A stretch of 64,000 nucleotides of DNA from Stictocephala bisonia. Lineage: Eukaryota > Arthropoda > Insecta > Hemiptera > Membracidae. Under the pieces are notes generated by a model, which saw nothing but the letters and a program-made list of their open reading frames with translations, was not told the DNA's origin and did no database searches. The stretch covers positions 243,501-307,500 of the forward strand of contig JAQJVL010000287.1 in the NCBI GenBank assembly GCA_035578905.1, given 5' to 3'. The position numbers and the translations under genes were made by a program. Positions 45,901 to 57,284 of the stretch are shown here, one piece after another; the stretch's first letter is position 1, and each line of letters starts with the position of its first letter.

Positions 45901-47795
45901 TATTAGTCGTTATTTTTATATTGCAGACCCATCCACACTTTGCTGTGGCTTAGTCTCATATTAACTATTAGTTGTTATTTTTATATTGCAGACCCATCCA
46001 CACTTTGCTGTTGCTTAGTCTCATATTAACTATTAGTTGTTATTTTTATATTGCAGACCCATCCACGCTTTGCTGTTGCTTAGTCTCATATTAACTATTA
46101 GTTGTTATTTTTATATTGCAGACCCATCCACGCTTTGCTGTTGCTTAGTCTCATATTAACTATTAGTTGTTATTTTTATATTGCAGACCCAGCCACGCTT
46201 TGCTGTGGCTTAGTCTGATATTAACTATTAGTTGTTATTTTTATATTGCAGACCCATCCACACTTTGCTGTTGCTTAGTCTCATATTAACTATTAGTTGT
46301 TATTTTTATATTGCAGACCCATCCACACTTTGCTGTGGCTTAGTCTCATATTAACTATTAGTTGTTATTTTTATATTGCAGACCCATCCACACTTTGCTG
46401 TTGCTTAGTCTCATATTAACTATTAGTTGTTATTTTTATATTGCAGACCCATCCACGCTTTGCTGTGGCTTAGTCTCATATTAACTATTAGTTGTTATTT
46501 TTATATTGCAGACCCATCCACGCTTTGCTGTTGCTTAGTCTCATATTAACTATTAGTTGTTATTTTTATATTGCAGACCCAGCCACGCTTTGCTGTTGCT
46601 TAGTCTGATATTAACTATTAGTTGTTATTTTTATATTGCAGACCCATCCACACTTTGCTGTTGCTTAGTCTGATATTAACTATTAGTTGTTATTTTTATA
46701 TTGCAGACCTAGCCACGCTTTGCTGTTGCTTAGTCTGATATTAACTATTAGTTGTTATTTTTATATTGCAGACCCATCCACACTTTGCTGTTGCTTAGTC
46801 TGATATTAACTATTAGTTGTTATTTTTATATTGCAGACCTAGCCACGCTTTGCTGTTGCTTAGTCTGATATTAACTATTAGTTGTTATTTTTATATTGCA
46901 GACCCATCCACGCTTTGCTGTTGCTTAGTCTGATATTAACTATTAGTTGTTATTTTTATATTGCAGACCCATCCACACTTTGCTGTTGCTTAGTCTGATA
47001 TTAACTATTAGTTGTTATTTTTATATTGCAGACCCATCCACACTTTGCTGTTGCTTAGTCTCATATTAACTATTAGTTGTTATTTTTATATTGCAGACCC
47101 AGCCACGCTTTGCTGTTGCTTAGTCTGATATTAACTATTAGTTGTTATTTTTATATTGCAGACCCAGCCACGCTTTGCTGTTGCTTAGTCTGATATTAAC
47201 TATTAGTTGTTATTTTTATATTGCAGACTCAGCCACGCTTTGCTGTTGCTTAGTCTGATATTAACTATTAGTTGTTATTTTTATATTGCAGACCCAGCCA
47301 CGCTTTGCTGTTGCTTAGTCTGATATTAACTATTAGTTGTTATTTTTATATTGCAGACTCAGCCATGCTTTGCTGTTGCTTAGTCTGATATTAACTATTA
47401 GTTGTTATTTTTATATTGCAGACCCATCCACGCTTTGCTGTGGCTTAGTCTGATATTAACTATTAGTTGTTATTTTTATATTGCAGACCCAGCCATGCTT
47501 TGCTGTTGCTTAGTCTGATATTAACTATTAGTTGTTATTTTTATATTGCAGACCCAGCCACGCTTTGCTGTTGCTTAGTCTGATATTAACTATTAGTTGT
47601 TATTTTTATATTGCAGACCCAGCCATGCTTTGCTGTTGCTTAGTCTGATATTAACTATTAGTTGTTATTTTTATATTGCAGACCCATCCACACTTTGCTG
47701 TTGCTTAGTCTCATATTAACTATTAGTTGTTATTTTTATATTGCAGACCCAGCCACGCTTTGCTGTGGCTTAGTCTGATATTAACTATTAGTTGT
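42929..47795 (+). repeat. 65-bp minisatellite, about 75 copies, strictly periodic
   Basis: The segment CTTAGTCT starts at 42959 and recurs to 47769, a distance of 4,810 = 74 x 65 bases. No insertion or deletion has accumulated. The unit has four common two-state sites (CAGCC/CATCC, CACAC/CACGC, CTGTTGC/CTGTGGC, TCTGAT/TCTCAT) and rare variants (GTCG, GATCC, GACTC, CCATG). Each full unit contains TATTAAC, a tract GTTGTTATTTTTATATTG, then CAG, i.e. branchpoint-like, U-rich and acceptor-like elements in proper order and spacing. All frames carry stops, so it is not coding. The array sits in the intron between exons h and i of DNA-PKcs. It is not CRISPR: there are no unique spacers. Confidence 0.97.
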
Positions 47796-48844
47796 CAGAA
47801 AAATAAAGGTTGACTATTTACTTGTTTTTATCTTAAATAAAGTAACTTACAGTAAGTTGTTTTCATAAATAAACAGTCATTTGGTCACAGTGATAAACTT
47901 ATAGGATATCATTTTTATATACACATAAATCAGGTGGTCACAGAAGCATTTTTTCAGCACTGACATTTATTTTAATTTTTTTAATGTAGGTAGGTCGGGA
48001 AATGCTTGAAATGCCCTGTTCCCATTTACAATTATTTTAGGAATTAAATAAATAAAACCAATCTTGTATATAAACAAACATGTCAAGTGAATCCATTCCC
48101 TACTTTTTTAATGATGTGTATAAAGTCGGCTTTATCCTAAACCTAAATTGGCAGATTTTTTATGAAATTGAAAAATGCTTGTTACTGTAAAAATAACTTT
48201 TTTTATTTCTGTAACAACAAAAAACAAGATATCAAATACAGAACTGTAAATAACCTTTTAAATATGTACAATAAGGTGGAACATTGGTATAGGGAAAAAA
48301 TATTTTTCTGTATTACCCATTCTAATAGTGATTAACATTTATCTTTTTATGTGAGAAGTTATTCTACAGAGTTTTACTGTGATAGTACATGTTGAGGTGC
48401 CACAGAAGCCTTAAACATAATTTTTGTCTTTAAATTTTTAAATATTGTAATTTTTTTTAAATGGATTTTTATGTTTATTATTTCAATTTCATTAACACTA
48501 TGCTTAAAATAAGGAAAAACAATACAATTTGTTTTCCACCATCATTACATAGGCCCACTTAGTATGTTTTAAACCTGAAAAAATAAAGAGTTTTCTTTTA
48601 AAATGTGCTTTTTTGGCTTTGTTGTTGTAAGATAGGGGTAGTGTAATGATATTTTTGGAGTTAAACTTATTTAATGTACTTAGAATATATCCTTTTTTAA
48701 ATACAGTGATTGAACCAAATCAGAGGGTAGAACAGGTACTTAATCTAAGCAATAAAGTCATAATCATTGAGATGAGAACACACGTTTATTTATAAAATGC
48801 AAATAATAGACAAATTAAACATTATAACAAATTTAAATCAATAT
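47796..48844. other. Intron after the array, nothing recognised
   Basis: AT-rich intron with repeated T-runs. No motif was recognised on either strand. Confidence 0.5.
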
Positions 48845-50400
48845 TCAATGTTCTCAAATACATTTTAGGTAAAGAATTGTGCATCATTTTGTGTGAAGCA
48901 ATTCTGGCTTTGACAAATACATTCTTTCTTCTGTTACAAGCTTGATTACTCTCTCCACTGCTTGTGTATGACAGGGAAAACGTGAGAAATCAATAGCATG
49001 AAGCCATCTTCTCTTGCTTCACTTATGTACTTGGTTAAGTCCTCATTAGTTACGTGCTATACCATCAGTGGTTCTGTGATTGTTATATCAGCCCTATTGA
49101 TCATGTCGATGTAATCTTCAGCTTTGAAGTTTAGGTTAGGTGTCACAAACTTCCGTACCTCATTCTTTTATTCTGATCTTGCCTTCAAAAGTCATCGGAG
49201 ACCTAACTTTTTTATGCGTTTTCTCTCATCACTTAACATACAGAGAAGCATGTTTTCAGGGTGAGCATAGTAGCCATTTCTTTGAATAACCAGGTTGATT
49301 ACTTTGAGATGTACGTTGCAATTTAAGTAACGTGAAAACAAAAACAGTCTCCATAAGTGTTTTGTTCCATATACACAAGAGGGCTTCAGCGCAATGTAAA
49401 ACCAGATGGGAGCATACACCTTTACTATATACTCTGTTATGGTTTTCTGTTCCAACATATAACCGGGGAATGCGACTGGTCAACGTCAGCCATTGTGAAT
49501 GTGCCAACTTTCCTGGTTTCTTTTATTTTGATTGATTACTTACATTTAAAGTAAGTACTTTTGATTGGTACTTAGATCTTGTTTTATTTCGAGGGTTGGA
49601 AGGTTGCCCTCAATTGGTGAGTACACAACTACTGGAAGCTCATGACAATTTTCAAGTATATTGCCTAATACTCATTAGATCCTTTTGTTTTTCCATCCAA
49701 TGCACAAAACAGGTAGCGCATCGTCAACTCGTTGCAATAGGCTCTAGTTTTTGTAGCAGTGCCATCACATCCAATAGCAGTTACACTTTTCAAGTTCAAA
49801 TCACGGTTACTATTGAAATACTTAATAATACTATCTTTGATGCCTTCACCTGCACCAAAGGCAGGAGCAACGTGGGCCAGAAAAAGAGAACCAGGCTCAT
49901 CAACTAAGGAAATGTATTCTTCAACGACAGTCTTTCTGTAAAATTTGTTTTGTCTCTTTTACAATAGTATTATCCTTTTTGTCGTCAAAAAACAACCCTT
50001 TGTTCTCTCCAACTTGATTTTTTACACTGGCTGCAAATGCCTTTTTACGATTACTGGCTCTAGCTCTTCGAATTGTCATTGACGTTAGTTTTATTCTCCT
50101 CAGAAAACATTCTCTTATCTTTAAGAACGGCACTTACTATGGCTGCTGCAACCCTGTCTGAAACCCCAGTTCTGTCATAGATAGAAGCTACTGTCGGCAG
50201 TTGTAGCATATTTTGTCGGGCCTGAGAAGAAGTTTGCATTTTCTGTATTGCATTTTGCAATTTCTGGCGTTGCACTTTTAATTGGTTCAGCCAGAAACTC
50301 ATCTACTGTATCTTCAGGTTGAGGCACATCAATTCCACCCATATTAGCTGATTCTAACGACAACTCGCCATCCCAATCTTCAAATTGAAACATCACGTCA
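48845..50400 (-). pseudogene. Broken copy of a multi-copy arthropod protein of unknown function
   Basis: On the minus strand pieces appear in order with frameshifts: 'FEDWDGELSLESANMGG', 'PTVASIYDRTGVSDRVAAAI', 'RRARASNRKKAFAASVKNQV', 'SVTAIGCDGTATKTRAYCNE', 'GKLAHSQWLTLTSRIPRLYV', 'YAPIWFYIALKPSCVYGTKH', 'VIQRNGYYAHPENMLLCMLS', 'DERKRIKKLGLR', 'VRKFVTPNLNFKAEDYIDMI' and 'FSRFPCHTQAVERVIKLVT'. I remember proteins with such 'AHSRWLT' and 'YFAHPEN' blocks as multi-copy hypothetical proteins in arthropods, possibly transposon-encoded, but cannot name the family. Intronless and full of lesions, it is dead. It lies directly downstream of the Tigger copy in the same orientation. Confidence 0.6.
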
Positions 50401-50559
50401 TTTTGTGTTATTAGCTGCCTCAGCTTCCAAATGCTGTTTGTATTTAAGCTCTTGTCGATTCACCTTTAACGTTCGCTCCTCTCTCTGGCTCAATCTCAGT
50501 ACGGTAATTCATGTATTAGCTCTTGTAACACATTGGTTTGTTAAGCCTCAAAATTTGGT

Positions 50560-51726
50560 GTTTCTTTGTAAGATCCGGCCAAATTTTTTCTATTAGTTTC
50601 TTAAAACTTGCTTGTTTACAGATTCCCAAGACACTACTACCCAGTAAATAATATCTTTCATATTTATCTTCTTTAGTTTTTCAAGAAGAGACAGAGAATC
50701 ATCTTCATCCTCGATTAGTCGTCTTAATAGCTTCTTCTTGTATAATAGTTTCACATGCTGCAAAATTCGCTGATCCATTGATTGAATCAGTGGGGTCACA
50801 TTAGGTGGTAAGAAAGCCTTTATTTCTCTACAAACCAATTCGCCATCTGAAGGATGAGAAGACACGTTAACGAGGAGAAGTTGGGCTTGGGTTGGTAGGC
50901 CTCCTGATTCACAAAAACGTTTTTTAAGCGTTGTTTTTGTTCTTCAAATTGTTCTTCAAACCATTGCTGTGTGTTCACCCAAGCTTCTTTTTGGAATTTC
51001 TCTAGTATACAAGTAGAGAACTAATATTTAGGTTCTTAAAAGCATTTGGTTTGGCAGACTTTCCAATTACCATAAGAGGAAGTTTGTGGGTACCAAAGGC
51101 ATTGCTACAAGCAAAAACGGTCATTCATTCTTTCTTGGATTTAACCTGGTGCACTTAGTTTTTGTTTTGTCTGGACAATGTTTTAAAATTAAGGCCCGTT
51201 TCGTCAGGGTTATAAATTTGCTGAGGTGAATAGTTTTTTGCAGTAATCATATCAGCAAATTTACCTATGTATTCAGATGCAACAGCCTCATAAGATGATA
51301 GTCTTTCACAAGTTATAGTTCGTTGGTGTGTGCCATGTTGTTTCTTAAAATGATCAAGCCAGCCTGTACAAGCAATGAAAGTCTGTCTCCATTCATTAAC
51401 CTATTTAACTGTAAAGCTTTTTCTTTAATAAGAAGCCCTTCAATTGGGGTGCCCTTTTTCCTCTTCTGAGTAAATCACATAAACAAAGTATGGTCAAGAT
51501 TGTCTAGTGGATTTGTTTTGGCAGTCTATCAGGATTCGACACATTTAAACTTGCTGTACAAAACTGTTCTATTTTTAAACAGTTTTTTTTTTCTAGTCAG
51601 TAATTATAGAGTTCCCAACTCCAAACTCAGCTGCTAACTTAGATGCACTTTCACCTTTGTCGAACCGTTTTAATACTGTAGTTTTTCTTTTAAGGTACGC
51701 AAACTATGTTTCCGTTTTGAGGCCAT
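50560..51726 (-). pseudogene. Tigger/pogo-type transposase, inactivated
   Basis: The minus-strand ATG at 51726 opens 'MASKRKHSLRTLK'. After a frameshift comes 'VLKRFDKGESASKLAAEFGV', an HTH of the Psq/Tigger type. Further in are 'AYQPKPNFSSL', 'SHPSDGELVCREIKAFLPPN', 'VTPLIQSMDQRILQ' and 'YKKKLLRRLI' (50865-50593). The second catalytic block, usually '(L)LLDNAPSHP', reads 'LLLVNVSSHPS', so the aspartate is lost. Many stops lie between. I saw no terminal inverted repeats, so this copy is also incomplete. Two Tigger-type MITEs lie elsewhere in the same gene. Confidence 0.82.
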
Positions 51727-52594
51727 TTCATTATTGTAAAGTAAGTTAACACCTTAAAGCTAAGAGAACACAGTTTTTAAACAAAACATAGTATATGTAA
51801 TATCGTGGCTGTACAATTTCAAATCATCTTGGTCAAATAAAAAAAATTTTTATAAAATATACTGCATTAAAATGAGAGGAAAATAGCTGAATAGTAAAAT
51901 ATAAACTGAAATAATAACATTACACAGTCAATATCATAGTTTTTTCACTACACTACTATGAGTTTAGCTGTTTTCGTTATGTGTTTACAACCTGCGAAAC
52001 ATCATATTTTCAACAGCTGTCTATTGTTTACTATCGAAAGTAACATTGTTTACAACCGAAAATTTTCCACAGTCAACAACACCTGTTTTTATTCCGTAGT
52101 GTAGTGAAAAGTATCGTTCAAAACTCAAGTGAAAGTGTTTTGTATGTTCTCGACCATTTGAAGTGCTCGACAAGTCTCGCACTTCAAACATATGGTCTCG
52201 AACATGCAAAACCCCACTTTCCACTCTTGTTATGAAATATACTATTTTGTTCTATTCAAAAACATGTGCATTGCTGATGTTAAAAAATTCTACAGTGTTA
52301 TTAAATGGAATACTTAATAACTAATTATATAATTTAACTTTAAATTACTTAAGGGTATTTTGATTATTTTAATAATTTCCTTTAGAGTTTTAACTTTTAT
52401 TATTTTCGACTGTAGTGCACATAGTAATTTATTTTATGCAATATTTTATCTCAGCAACCGTAAAACTTGGATATTTATTAGTCTGGATCCAAACTTATAA
52501 TTCCAGTTTCGAACATCACTAGTTAGTTGTATATTTATATTATATACCTTCAAATTTCCTAAGTTTGTATCTTAAACCTAACTAATACTTGCAG
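51727..52594. other. Intron with an imperfect hairpin
   Basis: At 52144-52205 ATGTTCTCGACCA...TTGAAGTGC pairs with GCACTTCAA...TGGTCTCGAACAT around the loop TCGACAAGTCTC. This is a roughly 22-bp imperfect stem. Otherwise it is AT-rich with nothing recognised. Confidence 0.5.
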
Positions 52595-52736
52595 GAACTC
52601 TGAACACTCGCTGGCCTGGCTCTTTTTGTCAGAAATAATTTGCTGTCAAGAGTCAAGTTTCCTACATTTGGCTAATGACTTTTCAACAGCCTTTAATCAC
52701 TGGATGGAAGACTCAGGTCGAAATTCCCATATTAAG
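52595..52736 (+). CDS. PRKDC: DNA-PKcs exon i (FAT region)
   Basis: The acceptor is ACTAATACTTGCAG (note the branchpoint-like CTAAT) and the donor AAG|GTAATC. The first base completes Trp with exon h. 'SEHSLAWLFLSEIICCQESS' and 'HLANDFSTAFNHWME' align weakly with human '[29 protein letters not shown]'. Phases fit on both sides and the position is right, although identity is low. Confidence 0.78.
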
Positions 52737-52997
52737 GTAATCTGAATGGTAGAAATCCTAGAATAATATTTTACCTGTAAATAATCTATACTAAATATGA
52801 GATACAATATTGTTTCTTTGTATAATTTCTTTTAAAATGTTTATCAATGTCAGCAAACTGCAACTAATTGGGACATTTGTGTTTTACAGAGCTACCCATC
52901 ATTGTTAATCCCAAAATATTTTCTTTAAACTCTTACACAATTACTAAATAAATAAACATTATAATGAATAACAATAATTATTATATCTTAATTGGTA

Positions 52998-53650
52998 GGC
53001 TTAAGCAGCCGATGTCATAACTAAAAATTAAAGATTCCAGTAATGACCGTGTCAAGGTGTTATTTACACTTCTTATATCACCAAACGTTTCGCTCATGCT
53101 GTAATATGGCATCCTCAGTGGTATCTCTGTGACTGAGATGGCAATATTATCTCTCGGTTATAAAGTCTGCACTTGTCAAACCAGTTTTACAAAGGAGGGG
53201 TTCCACCAACCACTTGGCCTGCCCTGAACCAAAATGGCAACACCCCTCCAAAAAGGTGAATATTGGCATCCATCTTGTCTTAATCTAATACAATCTTAAT
53301 CTTAATACAAGATTGGTTCCCATTCCTTCGGAATTCTTAAACCCTTATCTTTATTGAAATTGTTATCATCCTTGAATATTTCTATCGACTTTCATATAAT
53401 TCGTGGGTACAGAATATTAGCCTTGGTTTTATCGAATAAAATTCTATATACTGTATTTTGGATATGCTTTGTGACCACTAATTTCTTAGTATCTTCATTT
53501 CATTTGTGTCTACTGTGTTTTTTTAGTCTTGTGGAAATCAACTTTTGGTTTCTCCCTTGTATACTGATCCACAGCTACATGGAATGTCTCTTGTTCAGTA
53601 TGTGTGCAATCTCTGATGTGCCTTTAATGTTGGGTAGATAAGCCATTTAC
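52998..53650 (-). pseudogene. Penelope-like element 3' part (GIY-YIG and tail)
   Basis: The minus strand reads 'IPCSCGSVYKGETK' (about 53560-53595), the GIY-YIG endonuclease start typical of Penelope-like elements. Then come 'PRII', a stop, 'KSIEIFKDDNNFNKDKGL' and 'RIPKEWEPIL' (about 53310-53400), the usual C-terminal 'W.P' block. Below it lies CTGAGGATGCC...GCGAAACGTTTGG (53053-53105), a common 3' motif of these elements. The end reaches the TAGGCTTAAGC cassette at 52998. It is truncated and frameshifted. Confidence 0.68.
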
Positions 53651-54518
53651 TTATTATATAAAGTAAATTTTCAGTTTTTTCTTGACTACTGATAATTTTA
53701 TGGTTATCATGCCAGTCTTATTATCATACCATGGAGTGATTCACCATAGAATATGTATTGGTAATATTTATTCCTTTTTGTCAATGTGACTTTAACTGTG
53801 AGGTAGACAGTTTTTTGATCCTATGAGTGGGAGCTAGGTAACCTATGTTGTATTTAGTTTCAGTGTTTGACATGTTAGGCCCATGTTGTAATGAATACTA
53901 TATACCTAAGTAACAGAGAAGTAAAGGGACTGTAAATAATAAACACACCTTAAATTAATGTGTTTATTTTGAATATGATTAAATTACTTTCACACAACTC
54001 AAATATTGTGCAAGTAATGCCAAGCAGGTTCCAGGAACAGAACTTTTTAATTGGATATAGGGATGCTGTGTAGTCAAAGTCAGCATACAAATCTAATTTG
54101 TTCATATTTTGATTGAATTCCAAATGCAAAGGTTAGCAAATTGAATTCTTCTTCATATTTTTGGAGTATTGAGATAGCAAATTACCCCCATTTACAGGTA
54201 AACAAAAAACTTTCTGGTGGTGTTTGTAGTAGATTAATCAAAGATTATATTTCCAAACAATGAAGGTTTACTAGCTGATTAACAGAAATGTAATAAAAAA
54301 AGTATTTAAGAAATTGAAAGTTTGGCAATCAAATAACAATCAGATACCAGTTTAGTTTTAGGAACAACTACATGTATATTTAGCATCTAGACATGCGAAA
54401 GTCTAGACAACCTCAACGAAACTAGACTATAGAATGACTTCAATTTTACATTCAAAAACAGTTGTTTTATATTTTGACTTACACAAATATGTTAATGATC
54501 GTTGCTTTCTCCTTACAG
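53651..54518. other. Intron, nothing recognised
   Basis: AT-rich intron. The acceptor tract GCTTTCTCCTTACAG for exon j is at its end. Confidence 0.5.
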
Positions 54519-54698
54519 GAAAAATTTGGAGAATACCTAAGTATGGTCATGGTGGTAACAGATGAATTCCAGCGGGGAAAGTTAATCTGTGAAACTACTC
54601 TCCAAAATTTTCTGAAGTGCTGGCAGCAGCTTGACTCACTAGCTTACAACCTCAGAGCCCACCACCTGTTACGTCTGGGCTCCCTTATGGATCTCCAT
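54519..54698 (+). CDS. PRKDC: DNA-PKcs exon j (FAT region)
   Basis: The acceptor is TTTCTCCTTACAG and the donor CAT|GTGAGT. It is 60 codons with phase 0 on both sides. 'EYLSMVMVVTDEFQRGKLIC' and 'LAYNLRAHHLLRLGSLMDLH' align with human '[20 protein letters not shown]' and '[21 protein letters not shown]'. These are helical repeats of FAT. Confidence 0.88.
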
Positions 54699-55437
54699 GT
54701 GAGTAATAAGGCCTGTTAGTGAATTAAAAAGGATTTACTAAAAACGAATCATGGCTAAACTGAGACAAGGAATATTTAAACATACTGTAGATATTAACTG
54801 TTGGGTTCATAATGGCTATTTTAAAGTTTAACGTAGTCACTGCAAAATACTCTAAAACAAGAGTTACTTTGTACTTTAGGTTAAAGGCAAAAGAAACTCT
54901 TTAATTTTCTATAGGAAATCAGCCAAACAGAACTTTTAATAATTATCTATTTTTAATGATAACAATTTTCAAACTTCTTGTGAATAGTACTTGTGCCTTT
55001 ATCAGTTTATCTTTGAGGGTTTGAACAATTTCCCTATATTACAACTGCCTTAAGAGTGCATATCAAGTATTTTTAACTCATCATAGCTGGCTTGTTCCTC
55101 AGCAATTTAGGACTCGTGGTGCTGTGGGATCCATACTTAAACTAACATTTCCTATTTTTTTTTTTTTTTTTTTTTTTTCTAACTTCGTTGAGATTGAGTG
55201 AACGTTAATTAATCAAGCCTTTTCCAAATGACCTGTGCCCAATATGCTCCATACCTCCCTTGTGAAGAGGCATTGTTTGAGACAACCATTTCTGGGTATC
55301 TTTGAAACAGTTAGTTATAGATTTATTTTATTCATACTGCCTAAAACTTATTGTATATTTATATTTGATATATTTGATATAAGATGTGTTATAAGCACAT
55401 CTATATTTATAAAAGAGGATGTTTGTGTATATATATA
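54699..55437. other. Intron with long poly-T run
   Basis: A T-run of about 28 bases lies at 55151-55179, and (TA)n at about 55427-55438 leads into the next repeat. Nothing else was recognised. Confidence 0.5.
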
Positions 55438-55960
55438 TACTAGGGGACACCCCTGCATGCTTTGCATGCCAACCCCGATGCTAGCTGCAATTGATACACC
55501 TTGGCCTTCGGCCTCGGCATGTAACTATTCGATACAAAAAAATAGGAGATTAACTATATAACATAAAATCACAATATTAAATTTAGTTACAGTATCTCAC
55601 TCACACTAATTGCTTTGCCACCTATTTAGCCTATTTCAAGAGTGTTCATTTCATTTATTTTTGTTTAACAGCTGAAGATTAAACTCATAGTAAAATATTA
55701 AATAGTATAATGTCAAAGATTCAAAATAGACATTTATTTACAAAACAGCTGTTATTAATTTACTAAAATCAACCCAATGTTATCCTTATGGACCAATCTT
55801 TTAAGGGTGCTTTATACCCCTTAGGAGTACTTTAGCAAGATGAAAATACTTTAGTTGTCCTATTTAAGTTCTAAAGAAACAGTGTACAAAATTTCAGCTC
55901 TCTACCTACATGGGAAGTTGGAGAATTAGTGATGAGTGAGTCAATCAGTGAGGGCTTTGC

Positions 55961-55963
<3 letters not shown>
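55438..55963 (+). repeat. Interspersed repeat, head TACTAGGGG, tail at (TA)n
   Basis: It begins in a (TA)n run with TACTAGGGGACACCCCTGC and contains CTTTGCATGCC and GGCCTTCGGCCTCGGCATG. It ends GAGTGAGTCAATCAGTGAGG GCTTTGCC then TTTTATATATA. A distorted second copy lies at 61941-62375, and its tail recurs at 23660. It is non-coding; the family name is unknown. Confidence 0.65.
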
Positions 55964-56002
<39 letters not shown>

Positions 56003-56553
56003 TGAAGTTTATGCGCTGCCAAACCATCCAACCGATCGCCATGAAACTTTAGGATGTTGTCCTGTATACTCCCGAGATGGTTTCTGTGAAGTTTGATGCA
56101 GATCCATCCACAGGGTCCCGCCCCACGGGCTCCTAAAGATCCCATGTTATTCAAATGGAGAATCTGAATTGTTTACAAAAAGCATATATGACTGTGTGGT
56201 TTAATGTAGTTTCACATGCCATAAGCAGATTGAAGTTCTCACAACAACAGTACTGCATATGTTTTGATTTATTGTAGTTCTACATTTCACCTTGAGAGTG
56301 TAGCACACACTACTTTTACTTGATCAGGTGATCTGTATTTGGTGTTAACCTTTTTTCCACGGTAATTAAAACATGTGGTGAAACGTGAAAATAAAAAATA
56401 AATAATTATTTGTTTTGCAGTTTACTTTTTATGACATGCCTCCTAAAAAATCTAATATTGGTGGAAGAAGCAAAAATGCTCGAATTCTTTCAGCTATTAG
56501 GTTCTAAATCAAACTCAATATTATGACCGGCGAAGCGGGCGGGTACAGCTAGT
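55964..56553 (-). repeat. Interspersed repeat with ACTAGCTG head (copy 2), tail to tail
   Basis: On the minus strand it begins ACTAGCTGTACCCGCCCGC, TTCGCCGGTCATAATATTG and runs to the (TA)n at 55963-55999. It shares its tail microsatellite with the plus-strand repeat 55438-55963, so the two are joined tail to tail. The head matches 26265. Confidence 0.62.
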
Positions 56554-57284
56554 CTCTTATAGAACAATGAAAATATTTTGTCTCTTTATTATGTGAAGAA
56601 AATAGTCCAATTAATTTTGTTTTCTTAAATTTTGTGAAACAATGCCTTAATAATTTTCAATCCTCATTAAATTTATTCAATCTTTTGTAATGAAAACTCT
56701 ACATGATTATGAAATATAAATACAGACATATGGGATTCATATAAAAATTTTAATGAAACCTCAAAAGGTTAAGTTGAAAATATTTGTAAATTCATCAGAA
56801 AAATTATATGAAACAACTGTTTATTCAATTGTTACAAAAACAGGCTCTAAGAACAATGGAGGGTCTGAAACCACTTGACAGCTGTAGACAATCTTTTAAC
56901 CCCCTCAAAATTCTAACCATCCCCTCCATCTGCATCCTTGAAACTGTCATTTACTATTCAAACAAAATAGTTTTTTTTGTAATATAGTATGTCTTACAAG
57001 ATAACATATTTTGACATTGTGAAGTCGGTTACGTTCGTCTCATCGAAATTCATTGTGCCTTAGCGATTTGTAGGCGCTCCTTGTTGCTTATCATCCGATG
57101 TGAAATATTAAATCTATATTTTGTTTGGAAATAAAGTTTTTACGGCTTATGTTTTATCCGGCTTTAAATGTATTTAGTTTGATCTGCTGCCAGATTTTGC
57201 TGGATAACCAAGGCATCCAGCAAATAAATTGTGCTGAATTTAATCATGAATTTTTTTGTGATTTAATTTTTTATTTTGTTTCAG
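56554..57284. other. Intron, nothing recognised
   Basis: AT-rich intron ending in TTATTTTGTTTCAG, the acceptor for exon k. The frame 57125-57307 runs through this acceptor and is a chance opening. Confidence 0.5.

Noticed and set aside
42929..47795. Possible CRISPR array
   Set aside because: Units are contiguous 65-bp repeats with only point variants and no unique spacers, and the setting is a eukaryotic intron.
52021..52224. 67-codon minus-strand frame
   Set aside because: It overlaps the hairpin at 52144-52205 and has no recognised motif or neighbouring gene signal.
53053..53105. Hammerhead ribozyme
   Set aside because: Only CTGAGGA and GAAAC are present at about the right distance. Stems I and III could not be formed by eye, so it is kept only as a test within a finding.
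53353..53641. 95-codon plus-strand frame with hydrophobic residues
   Set aside because: It is the complement of Penelope-like coding sequence, and its hydrophobic look is an antisense effect.
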